Assembly (NCBI GenBank): GCA_009746045.1 | Contig: RPFO01000485.1 | Span: 168,883 to 232,882, forward strand | DNA from: Mesostigma viride | Lineage: Eukaryota > Streptophyta > Mesostigmatophyceae > Mesostigmatales > Mesostigmataceae | Length of the DNA: 64,000 nucleotides | Reading direction: 5' to 3' | Part shown: one piece after another, positions 10,627 through 20,884 of the stretch | How the letters are laid out: every line of letters starts with the position of its first letter | Position numbering within the stretch: position 1 is the stretch's first letter | Program-made: the position numbers and the translations under genes | Notes under the pieces: generated by a model | Told to the model about the DNA's origin: nothing | Database searches by the model: none | Seen by the model: only the letters and a program-made list of their open reading frames with translations

Positions 10627-11434
10627 TGTTAAAAATTGAAGGTGGAGGAGGAAAGATCTTTTTGACCCCTTGTTACCCAATGTGATGACAGCCACAAATG
10701 AATATTGCTTGGTTGATATATTACTTTGGGGTTGGTCTCCAACAAGGAGGTAGGCCTCAACTAGAGGTCAATCCCATCCAACAAGGATGGGCTTGGGCAA
10801 ACAATGCCACTACACAATCTCAACAAGAGACTGTTGCATACTCAACAAGAGCATGGCTTTAGGCTACCAACAAGGCAGCCATACCCAACTAGGGCTTACC
10901 CATACACATGGGGACCAACAAGGTAATTTTCTCGTGTACCATGAGTCACTTATGTGGAAGGGACAAAGTCCTTCAGTGGCGGCTACACTGTTTGCTACCG
11001 TTGATCCATTACAAATCTGACGGTACGAAATTGAGCAAACTTTTCACCACAAGTGACGGTGACCAACATTAGTTGGCACGACGTTATGGCATGCGGGGAC
11101 TAGGCCACAGCGCCTCCTAGGCAGCGCCAGAAACGTACAATAGTTCACTGTAGAAATTCATGCAACCACTAGCATGTCCATAAATGATATGCGTATATAG
11201 TGCCGAGGTACAGGATTAACTTGTATACTCACTCAACTGTTTTCAATAAGAAAACTAGCGCCGTAAAGGACACGGCAAGCACTACCTAGCCCTCACAATC
11301 TTGGCCAGAAATACGGTGGGCGGAAGCGATTATTAAGGACGCATTCCTAATTATTCCCCCGTTTACAGAAAGTTGGCCACAACATTAAATGGGCTAGCAA
11401 ACGGGCACAACCAGGATTATCTAAAATCCTGACA
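10627..11434 (-). repeat. Element B 5' LTR (808 bp)
   Basis: Same sequence as 8959-9766, offset 1668, with the AACAA hairpin series at 10737-10924. Expected to hold the element's promoter; no motif was identified with confidence. Confidence 0.9.
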
Positions 11435-11566
11435 GTAGTCCAGAAGTAAAAAAGTTGTCACACGTGGCAAACAGTGCCAGATTTTCTGACAGGCCCCTCA
11501 CTAGTGCAGCCACGTTTCCAAAGTCAGGGTGGCCTGGGATGGCCCAGGACCAACGCACCCGTTACA

Positions 11567-12523
11567 TCAAAACACAAACCCCGGTGGGAGTTCCGTCGCC
11601 TCCTGGTTGAGAGTGAGATTGGCCAAGTCCTCAGAGAGGTTGGCAGTACCCTTCTGACCCCGGCGCAGCTCAGGATGAAGATCCCAACACTTGTCCTTGG
11701 TGTGGCCCAGCCTCTTGCAGTGTGGGCAGGGGGGCCCCTTCACCACCTTGGTGGCAAAGACCGTTTCGTCCAGAGGTCCTGAGCAATGGGGACATGACGT
11801 TGGCATGGGAGTGCTTTCCGTGTTGTAGGCAGCAGTGGTGGCCCCTGAGGACCGATCTCCAGGATGAGCACGGTGGATGCGCAGATGGTCTTCTGCTCGG
11901 AGGACAGCCGCCTTGTAATCTGCCCAAGGAAGGTCGGCGGGCAGGTTGTAAGCAGACAGTACCGGACCGTATTGCGCAGGCAGACGACGTCGGTGGGTGG
12001 TCACGAGGATCGACTCATGCAGACGGTTAGCGGACAGCAGGTTGTATTCCTTGAACTTGCGTTCCGTGGTGTTGATGTTAGCCACGACTTGGTCGCCGGG
12101 AATCGACGCAGTAGACAGGAGTTCATCCAAAGTGGTGGCTTGGTAGGCCGCTGTTGTTTCCGTGTGTCCATAGACGTCGCACAAGATTTTCCAGGCCTCG
12201 TGGAAATACTTGTGGGGAGCTTGAGCGGCGTGGAGCAAGGCTGTGCCATCCAAAGCCGCGACCAGACTTGCATAGCCGAGCTTTTGCTGCTTTTCGACCA
12301 GAGGTGCCTCCCCTCTCAGGGCTGCATCATAGCCGATGGCGTCGTAAAGGCCCTCAACTTTGATTTTAAAAAAGGGGAACTGCTTTGGATCTGAGCCATT
12401 GAATGATAGACCTCGCAGCGCAGACAATACAGTGTTCTCCTTAATTTCTCGCGCTGCAGCTGGCGCAGCCATGATGATTCGGGTGTCGCTGGAGCTTGGA
12501 AAGTTCCAAAAAATGGTGTGCAA
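11567..12523 (-). CDS. Element A Gag with CCHC zinc knuckle
   Basis: 318-codon frame encoding a Copia-type capsid/nucleocapsid protein. A plausible true start is the second methionine, residue 18 (12470-12472, MAAPAAAREIKEN), because the preceding residues look like leader. The N-terminal region has the FNGSDPKQFPFFKIK segment typical of Copia Gag (residues 41-55). A nucleocapsid knuckle CPHCKRLGHTKDKC lies at 266-279, with an additional CPHC at 244-247. The C-terminus reads ELPPGFVF, and Copia-Z Gag ends in a similar PPxFxF. No pol follows, and the LTR begins 76 bases downstream. It would package element RNA in particles supplied with enzymes in trans. Confidence 0.85.
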   Translation of the reverse strand: MHTIFWNFPSSSDTRIIMAAPAAAREIKENTVLSALRGLSFNGSDPKQFPFFKIKVEGLYDAIGYDAALRGEAPLVEKQQKLGYASLVAALDGTALLHAAQAPHKYFHEAWKILCDVYGHTETTAAYQATTLDELLSTASIPGDQVVANINTTERKFKEYNLLSANRLHESILVTTHRRRLPAQYGPVLSAYNLPADLPWADYKAAVLRAEDHLRIHRAHPGDRSSGATTAAYNTESTPMPTSCPHCSGPLDETVFATKVVKGPPCPHCKRLGHTKDKCWDLHPELRRGQKGTANLSEDLANLTLNQEATELPPGFVF

Positions 12524-12579
12524 GGTCCCTCAAAGATATTGCTCGTGTGTTTACCAGATTTTGCAGACGACTGATAGAG

Positions 12580-12863
12580 AAAAAAGGATGGTTGAACCAC
12601 CGACAATGGAAAAATTCCGCGCGTAGGCCTTGCAAAAGCCACTTGATGTAGGTGTGCTCCTCGAAAAGATCTGGAAAGATTCTGGAAATGTCTGTGAAAA
12701 CGACTTTAGCTCTCTCCCAATATTCGTCGAAAGATTCGCCCTGCAGCTGGGAAAGCTGTACTGCCGAGAATAGACGCCGAGATTCTCGCGGAAACCACGG
12801 ATTCATAAAAAATCTTGGTGCAGGCAGGGCTCTGGATGGGGACGTCTTGAAACGCAGGCTCAC
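12580..12863 (-). pseudogene. Second gag-like fragment (plant-type Retrotrans_gag)
   Basis: Inside a 140-codon frame (12441-12863) there is a segment typical of the other Gag class: ESFDEYWERAKVVF followed by LFEEHTYIKWLLQGL (roughly residues 42-80). This resembles the core of Ty3/plant-type Gag proteins and is different from the Copia-type Gag just downstream, which begins in another frame. Element A may have acquired it from another element, or it may be an ORF upstream of the main Gag. It is located between the primer site and the Copia-type Gag. No zinc knuckle belongs to it. Confidence 0.5.
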
Positions 12864-12957
12864 GACTGTCGACCAGCGGCGTCCGGGCTTCGTCAGGCAA
12901 ATACAAGTTATGAAATATCGCCGTTTACCAAATATTTAACCAGAAAAAGCTTTCTGG

Positions 12958-13057
12958 CCAGGTGCGCAGGCCAGGTGCGCAGGCCAGGTGCGCAGGCCAG
13001 GTGCGCAGGCCAGGTGCGCAGGCTAGGTGCGCAGGCTAGGTGCGCAGGCCAGGTGCT
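12958..13057. repeat. 13-bp minisatellite in element A leader
   Basis: About seven to eight tandem copies of CCAGGTGCGCAGG with C/T variants, between the primer binding site and the gag-like frames. Confidence 0.85.
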
Positions 13058-13425
13058 GGTCGGCTGCTGCAGGACTTCAACGACGAAATGTTGTACGCGT
13101 AATTAATATTGGAGTCGGCCGTGGCCCCTCGCTTTCGATACCATGTTAAAAACGGAGGAGGAGGAAAGATCTTTGAGCCGTTTCGACCTCAATATATGTT
13201 GTATTAATGATTAAATTGCGTAGTGACAAAAGACATGGCCAACAAGGCCTTCCCAACAAGGGAATCGACCCAACAAGGGTGACGACTCCGACCAACAAGG
13301 TCTTTCCAACAAGGAATTCCCAACAAGGGTGTGAGTTGGACCAACAAGGTGACTTTCATTAGAAAATAGATTACGTTTTTATATCTTGTGTCGACCAAGG
13401 CATTGATGCTGAAAAGATGCCGATA

Positions 13426-15520
13426 ATTAACACCGGCATGCGTCACACGCCGGCCTGAACAGTGCTGAAAACGCCACTACAAACAACGTGGCCACGCACC
13501 CCCAGGCTAGTGCGTTAACCGTACAGGTAGTTATACAAGGTTCCCAAGACTGACAAACATAAAACTCGCCCATCGACCCCTTGGGCCAGTCCGAATCCAC
13601 TATACAATAATTAATCACGACTCACTAAAGAACCCAAATCAGCCAAAGATTCGTTAAGCAACCAGCCGACCCTACAGGTCCCCTCCTAACCTCAGCTGGT
13701 GCAACCAAACACGAATCTTTGCAACCAAGTCGTATAAAACCTACAATTAATTTTCTCGGACCGCTAATCAATAGCCACCGACCCTTATAAACAACCGGGT
13801 CATCCAAGGAAAATTCGGGCGAGCAGGAAACCCTTTGTACAGATCGAATTAGTCAGCCCATGTCGCAGACAGCCTTCCACATCCAGGCCAAGGCATGGCG
13901 GCCTTATCTTTCCCGCATGCGTTAATTAAACTATATTCAGAGAAAACCGATTAAGATCACTCAGCTCCCAAGAAGACCAGCATTTGATTGAATACAATAA
14001 GTGGAGCCCTGCCACAAATGCAGCAGTTAGCAGTGGCCTTAAGGTTTCTCAATCCGCACGCGGAAGCAAGAAGCCTCCACCCAATTACCCCCCCTGGCGC
14101 CAACCCCATTGCGCCGATTAAACTCATGACCACCGTGCGCGAAAGAGCGTGTCGCAACATCTTAAATGGCGACTCAGCCCGCGCTAGGCTATATTAACCC
14201 CCGCAGGGGCCCGCTGGTTACAATGCGACACAAGCCGGTGACCACCCCAAAAGCAAGCCCTCAAAAAGAGCCAGCATTTCGCCATTCCGGAACCGTCCAA
14301 AAAGGAAAGAGGTTTTACGACACCATAAGAGATTGAGCCGCGCAGCAGGTGCTGAGACGAAAAGGAACGACAAAGGTCTGGCGTAGCCTCGCCTCCCTAA
14401 GACGCCCTCCCCAACTCGAGTCTCACAATAGGGAAATTTCTAGCTTCGGAGCGCAACTCTCGTGCGGCTCCTATTGTCCCCAACCACCCCCCCTCGGCAG
14501 GGGCAGCTGGACAACTGACCTGCCGCCGCAAAAATAATTTATGAAAAAACAGGCCGTTGCTGACAGGAACCTGGTTCAGGACCTTTTGAGTCCAGGTCAC
14601 TTCCCACGCACCATCGCAAGGTGGCAAGCCTGCGATGTGACACTAGAGCTGTTTTAGTAACTTATAAACAGCTCCGCCGAAGCTGGCCAAACCGCCGGAG
14701 TAGCGCCCCATCCTTCGCCCATGTCAAAAAGACCCGCAGCCGGGGAAAACGACATGGGGGTAAATTTAAATTTTCTTTCCGTTGCACGACCAACTATACT
14801 ATGCTTGGTCGAACAACTTAGCGGTTGTGCCACCATCTGCCTCGGCTACAAGACAGATGCAACCCGCGCTAGAATGTGCAATTTTGCACAGGCGGCCATT
14901 GCCGCCATTGTGAAAGAAACAATTGCGGATCATTGCCTGCCTAGCTTGCTTAAGGCATGGCCCGCCGACACACAAGCTGACATCATCCTAAATTAATTAA
15001 CACCGGCATGCGTCACACGCCGGCCTGAACAGTGCTGAAAACGCCACTACAAACAACGTGGCCACGCACCCCCAGGCTAGTGCGTTAACCGTACAGGTAG
15101 TTATACAAGGTTCCCAAGACTGACAAACATAAAACTCGCCCATCGACCCCTTGGGCCAGTCCGAATCCACTATACAATAATTAATCACGACTCACTAAAG
15201 AACCCAAATCAGCCAAAGATTCGTTAAGCAACCAGCCGACCCTACAGGTCCCCTCCTAACCTCAGCTGGTGCAACCAAACACGAATCTTTGCAACCAAGT
15301 CGTATAAAACCTACAATTAATTTTCTCGGACCGCTAATCAATAGCCACCGACCCTTATAAACAACCGGGTCATCCAAGGAAAATTCGGGCGAGCAGGAAA
15401 CCCTTTGTACAGATCGAATTAGTCAGCCCATGTCGCAGACAGCCTTCCACATCCAGGCCAAGGCATGGCGGCCTTATCTTTCCCGCATGCGTTAATTAAA
15501 CTATATTCAGAGAAAACCGA
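13426..15520. mobile_element. Element H: unclassified element with 526-bp direct terminal repeats and 53-bp target duplication
   Basis: Direct repeats 13425-13950 and 14995-15520 (offset 1570) enclose a 1.04-kb core without a recognised gene. The flanking LTR sequence is duplicated for 53 bp (13373-13425 and 15521-15573) and is present once in the unoccupied LTR copy (8523-8575). A canonical LTR element would give 4-6 bp. The structure equals a partial tandem dimer of a 1570-bp unit, as seen for Penelope-like elements or target-primed insertions. The terminal repeats start with TTAAC and a CCGGC...GCCGG hairpin and have GCATGCGTTAATTAA near the other end. No hammerhead core was found. Confidence 0.75.
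13951..14994. other. Element H core, no recognised gene
   Basis: No open frame above 91 codons and no domain. A hairpin-forming segment GACCAAC...TTGGTC lies around 14788-14812. The core matches nothing else in the window. Confidence 0.5.
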
Positions 15521-16013
15521 ACGTTTTTATATCTTGTGTCGACCAAGGCATTGATGCTGAAAAGATGCCGATAAGATGAACTAGATGCCGATAAGGTGTC
15601 TCGAATGTTCTAGAGCATCATCGAGAAGATAAGGTTCAGGAATATTCGATAAAGATGCCGACACCCTGATGAGTGTCTACATGTTCGAGCTGTACTGTCG
15701 TTCGGCACACCCTTTTTATATGATAACTGTCGACTAAACAAATTCGTCACAAATTCTACATTGCATCGTCAAAACATTGCAAATATTTAGAAACAATTCC
15801 GGTGAAGAGTTAGCTGATCTAATTGCAAAGGGTAACACTCGGTTCCCTGGCTACCAACGATCAGGTTCTTGACCAAAAGTACGTCGAATGTCATCCTAAT
15901 TGCTAAAGTGACAAATAAATGCCACCCGCTACCAACGGATGAAAAAGTATTGTAGTCCAGAAGTAAAAAAGTTGTCACACGTGGCAAACAGTGCCAGATT
16001 TTCTGACAACGTG

Positions 16014-16233
16014 CGCGCCCCCGGGGAAAGGGAGGGGTCCCGGTCACGAGTGCCACTCAGCCACGTGGTACCGGCTCCGGGAATTTTTCACCTGCAGCGC
16101 ATCGGGCCCCCTACCATTTTTTCGGAGTACGTGCACCAAACCCTTGAGGAGGAGGCGGACACGTACACGATCACTTCTGTCCTGGAGACGTTGATTAGTC
16201 GGTTCACTGTCACGGAGCCCGCGGCCTTAGAAG
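16014..16233 (+). pseudogene. Ty3-2 linker between RNase H and integrase
   Basis: Resumes Ty3-2 after element A. The end reads LETLISRFTVTEPAALE, matching LERLISRFTATEPEALA of Ty3-1 at 2427-2470. It is cut by retroposon E after TTAGAAG. Confidence 0.8.
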
Positions 16234-16485
16234 TTAGATGAGATGCTTAGGCTGACACACGGATTTCCGGCCTGCGCGCCGCGTATTGCCTACTGCGGCT
16301 GAGCGGGACACCTCAGTACTGTACGGCAGGGCGTACGGTACTGAGGCGTCAGGTGGACTGACGTGCAGTTAGTGCCAGACTGTTCCTAGGTGCTAGCTCG
16401 ACGTCCCGCCAGATCCGGTGTAGCCGGGTCTGACGGGCCGAGTGTTAGCTGGTTGCTAGTGACGTGGTCGCATGGCATTGCAGTG

Positions 16486-17274
16486 CATCAAGTTTCGTTT
16501 AAGTGGCCAGCCGGAGCGGCTGCTTAGGTTTTAGCGGGCAAGTGTTCGAAGCGCGTCATTGGTGAATTACTAGGGAACTTGGGTTTCCCCGCGAAACTCC
16601 AACCGCACGTTCAGATTTCCAAATCTCAAGTAAAGTTCGGCGCAACTTTCTGAACGGGGGCAGTTGACGAGCAGCATTCCTCCGGACGAATGAATTGCGT
16701 TCCATACTTGCGCAAATTTTTGAAAGGTAGCTTGCGTGCAGCCCTACTAAAATTTGCGCGCACGTTCAGATTTCCAAATCTCAAGTAAATTTCGGCGGAA
16801 CATTCTGAACGGGGGTAGTTGGCGGGCAGCGTTCCTCCAGACGAATGAAATGTGTTCCATACTAGCGCAAAATTTTGAAAGGTAGCTTGCGTGCAGCCCT
16901 ACTAAAATTTGCGCGAAGTGTGGGACTGAAAATTCGTAACGGAAACTTTTTGGTAGTTGCCGTCACTTCCTCTTGTGCAAACGTGTGGGAGTGAAAATTC
17001 GTAACGGAAACGTTTTGGTAGTAACTTGCCGTCACTTCATTTTGCGCGAGTGTTGGGCTGAAAATTCGTAACGGAAACTTCTTTGTAGTTGGCGTCACTT
17101 CCTTTGGTTCGACTGAAAATTCGCTGAAATTCGCTGAATTCGTACCGTAGCCTATTTTTTAGTACCTCGAAGTGACGGGGCACCTAAAAATTTGCCCACA
17201 AGTACACTTGGCAGCGCGCTCACTGGGAAAAATTGTACAGCCGCTCCGGCGGGCCACTTGAACGAATTGTAATG
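16486..17274. mobile_element. MITE-M copy 1 (789 bp, imperfect TIRs)
   Basis: Begins CATCAAGTTTCG and ends TTGTAATG, with imperfect inverted ends of about 36 bp (left AAGTGGCCAGCCGGAGCGGCTG matches the reverse complement of the right end with one change). The uninterrupted site is preserved in the E copy near 55093. Target duplication is at most TG. The interior has two copies of a 155-bp block and three of a 55-bp block around GAAAATTCGTAACGGAAAC. A second copy is at 52156-52943. Confidence 0.75.
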
Positions 17275-17551
17275 TCCAGTTGTCCACTGGCAGGTGCTGC
17301 AGTGAGCACTGCCATAGGCATATAGGCGTAGCACTGGGGAGTGCCGCAGCACCCGAGTTTGCCCAGACGTTCCATTCTGAGCCCTCAAGCTTTCACCACA
17401 TTCCTTGTATTATTGCTAATACAATCGTCATTCTCATTTCCAGCTTTCGACAGTTGCCCTTTGTCTCTAGACGCATTCCAACTTGGACTGAAACAGATTT
17501 TTTTTTTCCCACAACAACAACAAAAAAAAATGGCTAACAACAACAACAACA

Positions 17552-17658
17552 ACGGCCGAATTAACTTGGGTGCCCGGAAGTGGTTATTCCGGGCAAAATA
17601 GTGTGACAGACCGATTTGCCGCAGGTGGCAAAAGGTTCCGGCACTATTTAACGTAACT
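17552..17658 (+). ncRNA. Conserved ~105-nt structured tail module (copy in E)
   Basis: Two predicted hairpins: TGCCCGGAA...TTCCGGGCA and an inner TTTGCC...GGCAAA. The module recurs three times at 39534-39978. Relative to those copies, a T-G pair in the first stem is replaced by C-G and the second loop changes while its stem is kept. Likely recognised by the reverse transcriptase that mobilises it; this is inference. Confidence 0.5.
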
Positions 17659-17732
17659 TTAGAGGCAATCAGGTCGCACCCCGAGCAGATGGGCAAGCTC
17701 CCGTGCAAGTTCCAGGACGGGCGACTCTATGT
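17659..17732 (+). pseudogene. Ty3-2 linker piece between E and G
   Basis: Reads LEAIRSHPEQMGKLPCKF, matching LAAISAHPQQLGKHPCKF in Ty3-1 (2468-2521). It proves continuity of Ty3-2 across E. It is cut by element G after CTCTATGT. Confidence 0.85.
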
Positions 17733-17761
17733 GGGTGGTTTTACCGGATTAGGATACATTT

Positions 17762-18545
17762 TTTTGTCTAGGATACATTTGATGCACTGTGCAGTTTTCA
17801 TATGTGTTTGTGGGGGTTGATTGCGCCTAGCATGCATTTTATTGAAGCAATGAGTTTCCCAAGATATACATTATATAAACTAAGACAATTGACCCATTAA
17901 CGCAATGAGACAACATATGCCAATTGAAGGCTGCCCGCAACTTTATTCCAAGCTCATTATTATATGATTCCAAGACCATAACTCTTCCAAGACCGTACAT
18001 CTTCAAGATATAGCACTACAGACACCCACGCGGCTTCCGCGGTCATCACGCTCCTCCTCCAAGACAACTCAACCTTACAGGACGTTGGGCCATCATACGT
18101 CCGGAATAATTGTGTCACTTATTACATAACCAAACTTTTTGAGGGATCGCCATGGTTGCATGGTTTCAACACATGCGCCCTGCACTCATGTGCATCAAAG
18201 GTGTTGCGTAGTGCCAACTCAGTGTCAAAGAAATGATTCAATAATATTTCCCGTATGGCCATGAAGGCCCACATGAGTTAAACATGGCCGAGAGTGATTG
18301 CATCATCCTTCTTGGCGACATCGGTCTTGACGACGTCGATGGGGAAGACGGCAGCACCTGCATGTGAACAAAAGAATCCATGAACTGTGGCATCCAAAGG
18401 CAACAACATATTAGCATCCCATTGAACACGAAGCCACGCTGACCCGGCCATCCAGCCGCCCACGCAGCCACAGAGCCAGCCAGCCACGCAGTGACGCACC
18501 CACCCAGCCACACATCCACGCATCCACGCACCCGGCACCCCCCCC
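17762..18545. other. Element G left sub-terminal region
   Basis: No gene supported. A segment near 18195 (GTGCCAACTCAGTG) recurs near 27042 in the right part of G (ATGCCAACTCAGTG). Confidence 0.5.
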
Positions 18546-20040
18546 CCCCCCAGCCAGCCACGCAGCCACGCAGCCACGCAGCCACGCAGCAGCGCAGCCA
18601 CGCAGCCACACAGCCACGCACCCTCCTTTCCAGCCACGCAGCCACGCAGCCACGCAGCCACGCAGCCACGCAGCCACGCAGCCACGCAGCCACGCAGCCA
18701 CGCAGCCACGCAGCCACGCAGCCACGCAGCCACGCAGCAGCGCAGCTACGCAGCCACACAGCCACGCACCCTCCTTTCCAGCCAAGCAGCCACGCAGCCA
18801 CGCAGCCACGCAGCCACGCAGCAGCGCAGCCACGCAGCCACACAGCCACGCACCCTCCTTTCCAGCCACGCAGCCACGCAGCCACGCAGCCACGCAGCCA
18901 CGCAGCCACGCAGCCACGCAGCCACGCAGCCACGCAGCCACGCAGCCACGCAGCCACGCAGCAGCGCAGCCACGCAGCCACGCAGCCACGCAGCCACGCA
19001 GCAGCGCAGCTACGCAGCCACACAGCCACGCACCCTCCTTTCCAGCCAAGCAGCCACGCAGCCACGCAGCCACGCAGCCACGCAGCCACGCAGCAGCGCA
19101 GCCACGCAGCCACACAGCCACGCACCCTCCTTTCCAGCCACGCAGCCACGCAGCCACGCAGCAGCGCAGCCACGCAGCCACACAGCCACGCACCCTCCTT
19201 TCCAGCCAAGCAGCCACGCAGCCACGCAGCCACGCAGCCACGCAGCCACGCAGCAGCGCAGCCACGCAGCCACACAGCCACGCAGCCACGCAGCCACGCA
19301 GCAGCGCAGCCACGCAGCCACGCAGCCACGCAGCCACGCAGCAGCGCAGCCACGCAGCCACACAGCCACGCACCCTCCTTTCCAGCCACGCAGCCACGCA
19401 GCCACGCAGCCACGCAGCAGCGCAGCCACGCAGCCACACAGCCACGCACCCTCCTTTCCAGCCAAGCAGCCACGCAGCCACGCAGCAGCGCAGCCACGCA
19501 GCCACACAGCCACGCACCCTCCTTTCCAGCCAAGCAGCCACGCAGCCACGCAGCCACGCAGCCACGCAGCCACGCAGCCACGCAGCAGCGCAGCCACGCA
19601 GCCACACAGCCACGCAGCCACGCAGCCACGCAGCAGCGCAGCCACGCAGCCACGCAGCAGCGCAGCCACGCAGCCACACAGCCACGCACCCTCCTTTCCA
19701 GCCACGCAGCCACGCAGCCACGCAGCCACGCAGCCACGCAGCAGCGCAGCCACGCAGCCACACAGCCACGCACCCTCCTTTCCAGCCACGCAGCCACGCA
19801 GCCACGCAGCCACGCAGCCACGCAGCCACGCAGCCACGCAGCCACGCAGCCACGCAGCCACGCAGCAGCGCAGCCACGCAGCCACGCAGCAGCGCAGCCA
19901 CGCAGCCACACAGCCACGCACCCTCCTTTCCAGCCAAGCAGCCACGCAGCCACGCAGCAGCGCAGCCACGCAGCCACGCAGCAGCGCAGCCACGCAGCCA
20001 CACAGCCACGCACCCTCCTTTCCAGCCAAGCAGCCACGCA
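18546..20040. repeat. Minisatellite built on CAGCCACG
   Basis: About 1.5 kb of CAGCCACG octamers with variant CAGCAGCG and a recurrent cassette CACCCTCCTTTCCAGCCA every 50-150 bp, giving a higher-order structure. It is stop-free in several frames on both strands because the unit lacks stop codons, so the long frames here are artefacts. Confidence 0.93.
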
Positions 20041-20116
20041 GTCACACAGTCAAACCCCCCTGCACCCCCCCCCACACCCCCCCCCCCACCCACCCACTCA
20101 ACACTACACGAATGAC

Positions 20117-20252
20117 TCACAAAGAACTGCTGCACCACCGATGATCCCTGCGGGAACTGCTCTGCTGCCGACGGTCCCTGCGAAAACTGCTGCAGTGCCG
20201 ACAATGCCTGTGGAAACTGCGACATTGCCGACGCTGCCTGCGGGAACTGAAG

Positions 20253-20306
<54 letters not shown>

Positions 20307-20343
20307 AGTTGTTGCTGCAGTTGTTGCTGCAGTTGCTGCTGCA

Positions 20344-20382
<39 letters not shown>

Positions 20383-20653
20383 GCTGGACCACTTGTTTCT
20401 GCACCTCTTGACGCAGCTGCAAACCAAGCTCTTCAACCTTCTTGCTTTGGTTCTCCATAGCTCGTTGCATCTCTCTCATCGTCTGTTCCACGCCCACCAG
20501 TACGGGGGTCGGCGGCGGCAGCGGCTGGGTACGCTCTGGCTGGGTGCGCTCTGGCTGCCGTGCAGGACCTTGCCACATCGGCCGGCGCATTGGTGGTTTG
20601 CACCGGCCAAAAAATCTACTTTCATGGCACCAGATTTCTTTCCTAGCACCCAT
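20117..20653 (-). CDS. Hypothetical polyglutamine/coiled-coil protein in G
   Basis: 178-codon frame. The N-terminal 50 residues are basic and proline-rich with a repeated PERTQ. They are followed by a charged helix VEQTMREMQRAMENQSKKVEEL (about 53-75), then a tract of some 60 residues that is mostly glutamine with leucine interruptions, encoded by a GCT/CTG repeat (20250-20385), then a Ser/Arg-rich end. An overlapping frame (20476-20730) reads DDMDELIDLCYAGDDCRKW, which looks more protein-like, so the true N-terminus may lie there with a frameshift between. No family recognised; it could be part of a captured or element-encoded protein. Confidence 0.35.
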
Positions 20654-20884
20654 TTTCTACAATCGTCCCCGGCATAACACAAATCAATCAATTCGTCCAT
20701 GTCATCGCTTCGGCTATCAGCATCGGGCATAGTTCCCGTGGCTAGTGCCCATCATTCTTTCCACCTTGAGCGGGGCGAAGTCACGAATTCAAGCGCGAAG
20801 TGCATTTGAATCAAGCGGGAACTGGGTGACACTGCTTGAAGACGTGCAGCTCCAAGGCATGCAAATGATGCAATGTATGAAAGA

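Larger units (their letters stand above)
8959..11434 (-). mobile_element. Element B: short LTR retrotransposon without coding capacity (TRIM/LARD-like)
   Basis: Complete 2.48-kb insertion with two 808-bp LTRs (8959-9766 and 10627-11434), 5-bp target duplication GTAGT (8954-8958 and 11435-11439), minus-strand orientation. The empty site exists in the other element A LTR at about 15953-15957. On the minus strand the right LTR is followed by TGGTATCGGTATGGG (10612-10626), an initiator tRNA-Met-type primer site, and the left LTR is preceded by an AAGGGGGG-type polypurine tract (about 9767-9774). No recognisable retrotransposon protein is encoded. The two LTRs look identical in all stretches I compared, suggesting recent insertion. 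Confidence 0.92.
8294..11491 (-). repeat. Element A 3' LTR, interrupted by element B
   Basis: LTR sequence at 8294-8958 and 11440-11491 (the GTAGT at 11435-11439 is the duplicated target of element B). It matches the right copy at 13144-13425 plus 15574-16008; a seen difference is CATAGC against CATTGC near 8760/15763. It includes the uninterrupted 53-bp segment (8523-8575) that is duplicated around element H in the other copy. Confidence 0.88.
8294..16008 (-). mobile_element. Element A: non-autonomous LTR retrotransposon with gag but no pol (TR-GAG type)
   Basis: Two LTRs of 717 bp (net of later insertions), starting TGTTA and ending TGACA on the plus strand, flanked by the 5-bp duplication ACGTG (8289-8293 and 16009-16013). 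Orientation is minus: next to the right LTR the minus strand reads TGGTATCGAAAGC (around 13131-13143), matching an initiator tRNA-Met-type primer site. The internal region is only 1.65 kb (11492-13143) and holds a zinc-knuckle gag and no protease, integrase or RT, so it must depend on another element. The left (3') LTR hosts element B and the right (5') LTR hosts element H. Confidence 0.9.
13144..16008 (-). repeat. Element A 5' LTR, interrupted by element H
   Basis: LTR sequence at 13144-13425 and 15574-16008, total 717 bp, the same as the left copy. The AACAA hairpin array is at 13237-13354. The 53 bases 13373-13425 are repeated at 15521-15573 on the other side of element H. Confidence 0.88.
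16234..17658 (+). mobile_element. Retroposon E with 7-bp target duplication and structured 3' tail
   Basis: Insertion between duplicated TTAGAAG (16227-16233) and TTAGAGG (17659-17665) in Ty3-2. It begins TTAGATGAGATGC and ends TTAACGTAACT. Without the MITE-M it carries it is about 636 bp. The body is non-coding; near the 3' end come a T9 run, CAACAA-rich A tracts and a conserved tail (17552-17658). A second copy of its 5' part lies inverted at 54889-55342. It looks like a non-LTR-type, non-autonomous retroposon; class assignment is inference from the conserved 3' end and the target duplication. Confidence 0.65.

Noticed and set aside
18238-20677. Open frames of 599-728 codons on both strands
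   Set aside because: They are produced by the CAGCCACG minisatellite, which has no stop codon in several frames; no protein-like sequence outside the repeat.
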